Shown here: positions 23,104 through 28,145 of the stretch, in pieces
Position numbering within the stretch: position 1 is the first letter of the stretch
How the letters are laid out: the number at the start of each line of letters is the position of its first letter
Source of the DNA: Silvimonas sp.
GTDB taxonomy: Bacteria; Pseudomonadota; Gammaproteobacteria; Burkholderiales; Chitinibacteraceae
Assembly (NCBI GenBank): GCA_030151005.1
Contig: JASLES010000067.1
Coordinates: 1-28,145 of the forward strand
Direction of reading: 5' to 3'
DNA: 28,145 nucleotides
Program-made: the position numbers and the translations under genes
Notes under the pieces: generated by a model
Database searches by the model: none
What the model was told of the DNA's origin: nothing
Seen by the model: only the letters and a program-made list of their open reading frames with translations

Positions 23104-24558
23104 ATGCAACACAAGCGGATTTTGCTGGGCTCGGCCGTGCTGGCCACGATGATCGCCACGGCGTTGAGCGGGTGTGGGGGTGGTGGTGATAATGACGTTG
23201 ATTCTGGCGGCGCAATCAACACGGCTGCTTCGCCCAAAGCGTCTGATGCCACCACGTCTGGGGTAGCAGTGGGCTCTTATTTTGAGAATGCGGTGGCGTG
23301 TATCGACACCAACCAGAACTTCAAGTGCGATAGCTATGAGCCACAGACTCGAACCGACAAAAACGGCAAATTTACGCTGACGGGGCAGGGCCAGGTCGTG
23401 GTGGAGGTGGGGACTGATGCCATTGAGCACAGCGGCAACACAGCGACTCCGGTTACCCAGAAGTTCGCGATGGTTGCGCCCCAACAAGCCAACGGCGTAT
23501 CTACCGTCGTTTCTGCGCTCACAACCCTGGTTGTGGCGCAAATGAAGCAGCATGGTTTGTCACTTGCGGCTGCTACTGCGCAGGTTGAAACCAACCTGGG
23601 TCTGCCGTCCGGTACGGCGATGAGCGACTTCAATACCCAGGCTGATCCGGCCATTCAAAACGAACTGCAAAATGCCTCGGATCAAGGCGTCACCAGTTTG
23701 CAAGCCAGTTTCGCCCAGAACAAAACACTGGCCAGCGTCGTGCTGCCGAGCGGCTCTGTGACACCGACACCCACCCCGACGCCGACCGGTACACCGACGC
23801 CCACACCCACACCCACACCCACACCGACGGGTACACCAACACCGACCCCAACTCCAACGCCGACCGGTACCCCGACGGGTAGTGCGGCGCTGCCCTCGGC
23901 TTATCTATCCCAACTGAACCCGGTCTCTGACAGTTCCATCGTCCCTTTCCTGGTGGGCGCAACAGAGCAAACGTCTCCTGCAACCCTGTATTTTCTGGAC
24001 GGCACACAGGCGGCAACCGGAAACCAGTTTATTTACGGGTTTCCGAGCACGGCCACTACGCCGGTTCCAGCCAAGTATGATTCTCAATCGGCTGCGCTCA
24101 CCAAGAAAAGTACCGATGGGACATATACATATACGTACCCGTACACCGGTGCGTTCACACTGGGGAATTTCGGTTCAGTGGCAAGCACATGTGATAGCAG
24201 TGGCATGGGGGGGCAACTGGTCTTCAAACTGCAGAGTTTCTCGCAATTCGGCCTCACCATTGCACAGACCGGCACTATCAATTTCAGCGTTGCGACCAGT
24301 TCCGATGGATCAAGCTGGAACAAGGTCATTGATCTAGGCTCCGCGACCCAAAGCACCGGGTTCTACGATGAGGATCTGGTTGCCGGAACCTATTCGGGCA
24401 CCAAAGTCAGCGCGGCGGCGAGCACCGTGACGACGACTGCTGTAAATACGGCGAACTTGCCAGCCCGGCTTTCCCCGTCATCTTCGCCTATCTGGGTGCG
24501 TATCTGTAATCAGGGTACGGGCACGCTCAATATCCATCGATTGATGATCCAGCCGTAG
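23104..24558 (+). CDS. Lipoprotein of unknown function with Thr-Pro linker, partner of the second GH28
   Basis: I do not recognise a named family for this 484-residue protein. It has a lipoprotein signal (MQHKRILLGSAVLATMIATALSGC, Cys at 24) followed by GGGGDN. Next is a small domain (about 54-105) with ACIDTNQNFKCDSYEPQTRTDKNGKFTLTG, a pattern of prealbumin/SdrD-B-like or Ca-binding surface modules. After an Ala/Gln-rich helical region comes a 40-residue Thr-Pro linker (220-259), then a C-terminal beta-rich domain of about 220 residues (FSVATSSDGSSWNKVIDLG, IWVRICNQGTGTLNIHRLMIQP) that looks like a binding module. GAGGAG precedes the ATG at 23104. It lies 103 bp ahead of the GH28 gene, whose signal peptide is strikingly similar, so a surface pectin-binding role is plausible but unproven. 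Confidence 0.75.
   Translation: MQHKRILLGSAVLATMIATALSGCGGGGDNDVDSGGAINTAASPKASDATTSGVAVGSYFENAVACIDTNQNFKCDSYEPQTRTDKNGKFTLTGQGQVVVEVGTDAIEHSGNTATPVTQKFAMVAPQQANGVSTVVSALTTLVVAQMKQHGLSLAAATAQVETNLGLPSGTAMSDFNTQADPAIQNELQNASDQGVTSLQASFAQNKTLASVVLPSGSVTPTPTPTPTGTPTPTPTPTPTPTGTPTPTPTPTPTGTPTGSAALPSAYLSQLNPVSDSSIVPFLVGATEQTSPATLYFLDGTQAATGNQFIYGFPSTATTPVPAKYDSQSAALTKKSTDGTYTYTYPYTGAFTLGNFGSVASTCDSSGMGGQLVFKLQSFSQFGLTIAQTGTINFSVATSSDGSSWNKVIDLGSATQSTGFYDEDLVAGTYSGTKVSAAASTVTTTAVNTANLPARLSPSSSPIWVRICNQGTGTLNIHRLMIQP
23761..23880 (+). repeat. Thr-Pro codon repeat (40-residue linker)
   Basis: These 120 bp encode Thr-Pro dipeptides broken by three Thr-Gly steps at nearly regular intervals, giving units of the form (TP)n-TG. 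Codons vary (ACA/ACC/ACG/ACT with CCG/CCC/CCA), so selection on the protein is visible, yet runs such as repeated ACACCC show recent tandem duplication. Confidence 0.85.
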
Positions 24559-24661
24559 TCGCCGTAATCCGGCCACGAGGGGTGCTACGGCATTCCTCGT
24601 GCGCCTGTCCATGCTCCATGACTGGCCTCATGGCCGGTTGGCCCAAGTGGGAAATGCTCCA

Positions 24662-26425
24662 ATGAAACAGAAACGAAATGTGTTCATGCCAGTCATGCTG
24701 GCCACGACGCTTGCGACAGCGCTAAGCGCGTGCGGTGGCGGCGGTGATTCCGGTGGTTCGACGACTACGTCGGCTACGTCTTCTTCCGCGGCAAGCAATC
24801 CGGCGACAACGCCCGTACCCTCATTGAACTCAACACTCTGGCCCGCCACAGCGGTTAATGATCCGGCCGTTACAGGCAAAGAGCCGGACTTGCCGGCTAT
24901 CGTCTGCGCGACAGTGGCAGCACAGCTTGGCAAGAACAGCAGTAATCTGCTTGATGCATCGGTCGATGCCAATCCCGCGAACTCCCAGCCTGATGCTGCC
25001 CGGATCCAGAGTGCTCTGAACAGCTGCGCTGCAGGTCAGGCCGTCAAGCTGGTTGCAGGCAGCGCTGGGCAGAATGCCTTCCTGACGGGCCCGCTAACGC
25101 TCGCGAGTGGTGTGAGCTTGTGGATTGACCAGGGCGTCACGTTGTTCGCATCACGCAGCCCGGCCGACTACCAGATTGCTGGCAAGAACAGCTGCGGTGG
25201 AACCGCAAGCAGCGACAATGGTTGTAATCCGCTGATCTCCGTGACGCCAAACAACAGCGGTGTCTACGGGCCGGGTACTGTAGATGGCCGGGGTGGCGCA
25301 GTGATGACCTCAGGGCCCTATGCCAATACGCTGACCTGGTGGGACGTTGGCGCATTGACCAAAACCTTGAGTAATGCCAATCAGAACAACCCGCGCCTGG
25401 TGCAAGTCAATAACGGTACAAACTTTGTGCTGTATCAGCTCACGCTGCAAAATGCACCCAAGTTCCACGTTGTGACCAGCGGCACTAGCGGCGCAACAAT
25501 CTGGGGCAACAAGCTTTTAACGCCCTCAATGGAATACTCGGTTGCCGGTTATAAGTGCCAGTCTGGAACAACACCTGTGGTGTCAGGGGCCGCCAATACC
25601 ACAACCGCCAGCACCTGTTTTACGCCAGACACTACCAAGAACACCGATGGTATTGATCCAGGGCAGTCGCAGAATGTGCTCATCGCATTCAATCATGTCA
25701 GCGTGGGCGACGATGGTATCGCCATCAAGTCACACACGTCCCCGGCCAGTTCCAATATCCAGATTTTGCATAACCGTTTTTATTACACGCATGGCATGTC
25801 AATTGGTAGCGAAACCGATTCGAGCCTGACCAATGTGACGATCAAGGATATGACGGTAGATGGTTTCGATGCCGGTGCAACCAGCGGTTTCCGGATCAAG
25901 ACGGATGACAGCCGCGGTGGCTTGGTGAGCGGTGTACTGGTAGATGGTCTGTGTACGCGCCGGGTGCAATATCCGCTGTTGATTGACGACTATTACGGTA
26001 GCGCTCAGGGCTCGACAAACAAGCTTTATCCGCAGGTCAGCGCGGTGACGTTACGCAACGTACACAATGTAGATGTCGCAGGTTCGGTCTATGCCGGCAA
26101 GGCGTTGATTGGTTTCAGGGGCTATTCGTATTCTGGCGCACCGCAAACCTATCCACTGCAAAGTATTCAGCTGGATAACGTGGTGTTCGATTCAACGCCG
26201 GCTTGGGGCAGCGCGGGGAGTGGCCTGCCGGGTCTGGCGTCGTATGCGCAACTATCAATGGGGCCGGGTCCGGTGTCGTTTGCCGCCATGCTGCAGTCGG
26301 CGGCGGGTGCGAACAACTTCCTGGTCTACGATGGCCGTAGCAGTACCAGCGTATCTAGCCCGTATGATTGTACCAATGCATTCGTTCCGTTCCCGGCAGC
26401 CAATGCACCGACCTCGGTGAATTGA
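24662..26425 (+). CDS. Lipoprotein polygalacturonase (GH28), short form
   Basis: A 587-residue GH28 enzyme with a lipoprotein signal (MKQKRNVFMPVMLATTLATALSAC, Cys at 24, then GGGGDSGG). The catalytic set is canonical: NTDGIDPG (N327-D329), VGDDGIAIKS (D350/D351), THGMSIGS (H377) and RIKTD (R411-K413), with the usual ~20-residue gap between NTD and DD. Shared blocks with the gene at 12645 include GPLTLxSGVxLWID, GVTLxASR, TWWD and KFHVV/NFHVV with TIWG. It should cut polygalacturonate at the cell surface. The start at 24662 has GGGA about 9 bp ahead; the earlier in-frame ATGs lack the signal peptide at their N-terminus. It follows the lipoprotein gene by 103 bp with no terminator between. Confidence 0.92.
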   Translation: MKQKRNVFMPVMLATTLATALSACGGGGDSGGSTTTSATSSSAASNPATTPVPSLNSTLWPATAVNDPAVTGKEPDLPAIVCATVAAQLGKNSSNLLDASVDANPANSQPDAARIQSALNSCAAGQAVKLVAGSAGQNAFLTGPLTLASGVSLWIDQGVTLFASRSPADYQIAGKNSCGGTASSDNGCNPLISVTPNNSGVYGPGTVDGRGGAVMTSGPYANTLTWWDVGALTKTLSNANQNNPRLVQVNNGTNFVLYQLTLQNAPKFHVVTSGTSGATIWGNKLLTPSMEYSVAGYKCQSGTTPVVSGAANTTTASTCFTPDTTKNTDGIDPGQSQNVLIAFNHVSVGDDGIAIKSHTSPASSNIQILHNRFYYTHGMSIGSETDSSLTNVTIKDMTVDGFDAGATSGFRIKTDDSRGGLVSGVLVDGLCTRRVQYPLLIDDYYGSAQGSTNKLYPQVSAVTLRNVHNVDVAGSVYAGKALIGFRGYSYSGAPQTYPLQSIQLDNVVFDSTPAWGSAGSGLPGLASYAQLSMGPGPVSFAAMLQSAAGANNFLVYDGRSSTSVSSPYDCTNAFVPFPAANAPTSVN

Positions 26426-26452
26426 CCGTCAATACGCCAGAACGGAAATTGA

Positions 26453-26485
26453 ACGGCAACGCGATGAAACGCGTTGCCGTTTTTT
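26453..26485 (+). terminator. Intrinsic terminator after the second GH28 gene
   Basis: ACGGCAACGCG (26453-26463) pairs perfectly with CGCGTTGCCGT (26470-26480) around a 6-base loop, followed by T residues to 26485. It ends the plus-strand lipoprotein/GH28 transcript 28 bp after the stop. Confidence 0.92.
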
Positions 26486-26542
26486 ATGGGACAGGGGCAG
26501 GGAGATGCGTGCGAAATCGTGGCTTGAAGGATGGTGTCGCAC

Positions 26543-26572
26543 AAAAAAAGCGCCTCCCGAAAAAGGAGGCGC
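26543..26572 (-). terminator. Intrinsic terminator after the chitinase gene
   Basis: Read on the minus strand, GCGCCTCC (complement of 26572-26565) pairs with GGAGGCGC (complement of 26557-26550) around a 7-base loop and is followed by a run of seven T (26549-26543). It lies 31 bp beyond the chitinase stop. Confidence 0.9.
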
Positions 26573-26603
26573 CAGGTCTGATAGATCTCTCTGTGTACCG
26601 GTT

Positions 26604-28145
26604 TTATTGCCCGTAGCTGTTCAGATAGGCCCGGTACGGTTGCGAGAACGAAGAACCGCTGTAGACATCCCAGTTAATCGACCAGGTCATCAAACCACGC
26701 AGTGTCGGGCTGACCTGATGCGGTTTGTAGCTACCGCAGTTGGCGCCCTTCATCAAACAATCCAGTGACGATTCGACGTCAGCCGTTGCCACAAACCCAT
26801 TGCCCGCATTGGGGTTGGCTGGAATGCCCACGGCAATCTGGTCCGGGCGCAAGCCTGGCCACACTTTGCCGCCGTTATTGGCCACCGCAAAACCCGCGAT
26901 TTCCATATCCGTCATGGCGGTCAGGAAGTCGGCGCCACCCATGGTGTGGTACTGACCATCCAGCCCGGTGATCGGACCAGAGTTGTAGTCTTGCACCATC
27001 AGCAACGTCAGTTGATTACGCATGGCATAAATCACCGGCAGGAAGGCACCAGAACGCGCGTCAGCAGAACCGCTCGGGCCCGGGCCGTAGAAGCTGTAGC
27101 CCAACTGGACAAAGAAGGTTTCTGGCGCCATGGTCAGCACAAAGTTACTGCCGTAGTGGCTGGTGATTTGCGTCAGTGCGCTGATCAGATTAACGATCTT
27201 GGCCGTTTTGGGGGCGGTGAAGTCCGTATCCCCGGCATCAAGCGATAGCGACTGGTTTTCAAAGTCAATATCGACGCCATCAAGACCCCAGGTATCGACG
27301 ATGTTTTCTACCGAGGTCACAAAGTTGCTTACCGCCGCAGCGTTGTTCAACTGCACCAGGCCGTTGGCGCCACCGACCGAAATAATCACCTTCTTGCCCA
27401 GTGCTTGTTTGGCCTTGATGGCTGCTTTGAAGTCAGCGTCGCTTTCTACATTCGGGCATTCGCTGGGCTGGCAACGGGTAAAGGTGATGTTGCCGTTGGT
27501 ATCCGAATCTGCAAACGCCAGAGCGATCACGTCCCAATCATTGGAGACGTTGGCCATGGTGATATAGCCAGAACCGTTGGCAAAGCTGGAATGCAGATAA
27601 CCCACCAGCACGTGCTTGGGCAAGCTGCCAGACGGAGTGGGGGCTGGCGTCGGCGTTGGTGTAGGTGTTGGAGTAGGCGTCGGCGTCGGCGTCGGCGTCG
27701 GCGTTGGTGTAGGTGTAGGTGTAGGTGTAGGTGTAGGTGTTGGTGTTGGAGTTGGAGTTGGAGTTGGAGTTGGGGTAGGTGTCGGCGTCGCGCCGCCACT
27801 GCAATTACCCACAACGGTCCAGGGCTGACCAGAACCAGCTGCGCCGCTACTGGTACTCGGGTTGTTGCCTTGTGTCCAGAAATTAGACTTGTAGTTCACA
27901 CCGTTGTAGCTCACCGTCGCACCGCTGTTGTATGCGGTGCTGGCACTCCACGCGGCATAGCAATTACCGGATGGCGCGGGTGTGGGGGTGGGTGTCGGAT
28001 TTGGAGTAGGTGTTGCTGTCGGTGTCGGCGTTGGCGTCGGTGTGGGAACTGGCGTGGGTGTCGGCGTTGCGCCGCCGCTATCTACACCAAGGTCTTTCCA
28101 CAGGCTCGGCGTTGAAGCCGGATTCCAGCCAGCGCCTGCGTAATC
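26604..28145 (-). CDS. Secreted multidomain chitinase (CBM5/12 - Thr-Pro linker - GH18), 5' end outside window
   Basis: The frame is open for 513 residues up to the right edge, so the N-terminus is missing; the shorter frame starting at 27914 is internal. Order in the visible part: the tail of an upstream module (WNPASTPSLWKDLG), a Thr-Pro linker (residues 27-58), and a chitin-binding CBM5/12 (62-115, CYAAWSASTAYNSG...NFWTQGNNP...QPWTVVGNC, with aromatic W66, W90 and W109). A 52-residue Thr-Pro linker (120-171) and the GH18 domain (about 175-505) follow. The catalytic DGVDIDFE motif is at residues 289-296, preceded by VIISVGGANG, and GLMTWSINWDVY closes the barrel. It hydrolyses chitin outside the cell. 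It converges on the GH28 gene but has its own terminator. Confidence 0.93.
   Translation of the reverse strand, partial: DYAGAGWNPASTPSLWKDLGVDSGGATPTPTPVPTPTPTPTPTATPTPNPTPTPTPAPSGNCYAAWSASTAYNSGATVSYNGVNYKSNFWTQGNNPSTSSGAAGSGQPWTVVGNCSGGATPTPTPTPTPTPTPTPTPTPTPTPTPTPTPTPTPTPTPTPTPTPTPTPAPTPSGSLPKHVLVGYLHSSFANGSGYITMANVSNDWDVIALAFADSDTNGNITFTRCQPSECPNVESDADFKAAIKAKQALGKKVIISVGGANGLVQLNNAAAVSNFVTSVENIVDTWGLDGVDIDFENQSLSLDAGDTDFTAPKTAKIVNLISALTQITSHYGSNFVLTMAPETFFVQLGYSFYGPGPSGSADARSGAFLPVIYAMRNQLTLLMVQDYNSGPITGLDGQYHTMGGADFLTAMTDMEIAGFAVANNGGKVWPGLRPDQIAVGIPANPNAGNGFVATADVESSLDCLMKGANCGSYKPHQVSPTLRGLMTWSINWDVYSGSSFSQPYRAYLNSYGQ
27633..27788 (-). repeat. Long Thr-Pro codon repeat in the chitinase (52 residues)
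   Basis: About 26 Thr-Pro dipeptides in a row, encoded by near-identical hexanucleotide units (GGTGTA, GGCGTC and GGAGTT types read on the plus strand) arranged in homogeneous blocks. The block structure points to repeated slippage or local duplication. Confidence 0.88.
27972..28067 (-). repeat. Second Thr-Pro codon repeat in the chitinase (32 residues)
   Basis: Thr-Pro dipeptides with a few substitutions (Val, Ala, Asn) form the linker ahead of the CBM5/12. It is more degenerate than the repeat at 27633-27788 and therefore probably older or more stable. Confidence 0.85.

Noticed and set aside
23761..23880. CRISPR-like or satellite array
   Set aside because: The repetition is in-frame Thr-Pro coding with no spacers.
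27616..27828. Gly-Val repeat frame on the plus strand
   Set aside because: It is the complement of the Thr-Pro linker of the chitinase; the repetitive DNA keeps several frames open.

Overview
This window is chromosomal DNA of moderately high GC from a Gram-negative heterotroph. A betaproteobacterium is most likely, possibly a chitin- and plant-polymer-degrading member of Neisseriales or Burkholderiales. The basis is the OmpC-type porin, the outer-membrane-style lipoprotein signals, the 4Fe-4S FNR, the GlcDEF glycolate oxidase, the Calvin-type class II aldolase and the Pro-Thr-linked GH18 chitinase. The lineage is an inference from gene content. I saw no rRNA, tRNA, CRISPR array, insertion sequence or phage gene.

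Left part (1-4325, all on the minus strand): a sulfur-stress operon reads bigR-like ArsR repressor, pmpA, pmpB, then a TauE/SafE exporter that runs off the left edge. A near-perfect AT-rich dyad lies just upstream of the repressor. Next come a DUF805 membrane protein, an orphan basic-amino-acid-type periplasmic binding protein, and a membrane-anchored metallophosphoesterase with a strong terminator.

Centre-left (4574-9032, plus strand): a DJ-1/PfpI protein of the DJ-1D glyoxalase type sits 15 bp ahead of glcD-glcE-glcF. The set could turn glyoxal into glycolate and then glyoxylate.

Centre and right (9033-26425): a pectin/galacturonate utilisation island. It holds an ExuT-type hexuronate transporter, a porin, a large lipoprotein polygalacturonase (GH28), and an apparent operon of tpiA, fbp, fba, kdgK and an FCD-type GntR regulator, followed by a Cache-domain chemoreceptor. 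A convergent fnr gene follows, then a second unit of an unknown Pro-Thr-linked lipoprotein and a second lipoprotein GH28. The logic would be surface cleavage of polygalacturonate, porin and ExuT uptake, KDG phosphorylation by KdgK, and return of the triose phosphate to fructose-6-phosphate by TpiA, Fba and Fbp. The uronate isomerase, reductase and dehydratase genes and the KDPG aldolase gene are not in the window.

The most interesting non-coding signal is a palindrome with core CTGATATATCAG. It occurs as two perfect 18-bp palindromes (22576-22593 and 22975-22992, exactly 399 bp apart) and two imperfect copies 22 bp apart (9301-9312 and 9323-9334). All four lie in the two longest gene-free stretches, ahead of exuT and ahead of the lipoprotein/GH28 unit. 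I propose it as the operator of a pectin regulon, possibly bound by the GntR protein encoded here.

Right edge (26604-28145, minus strand): the 3' part of a multidomain secreted chitinase (CBM5/12, long Thr-Pro linker, GH18), convergent with the second GH28 gene and separated from it by two good terminators.
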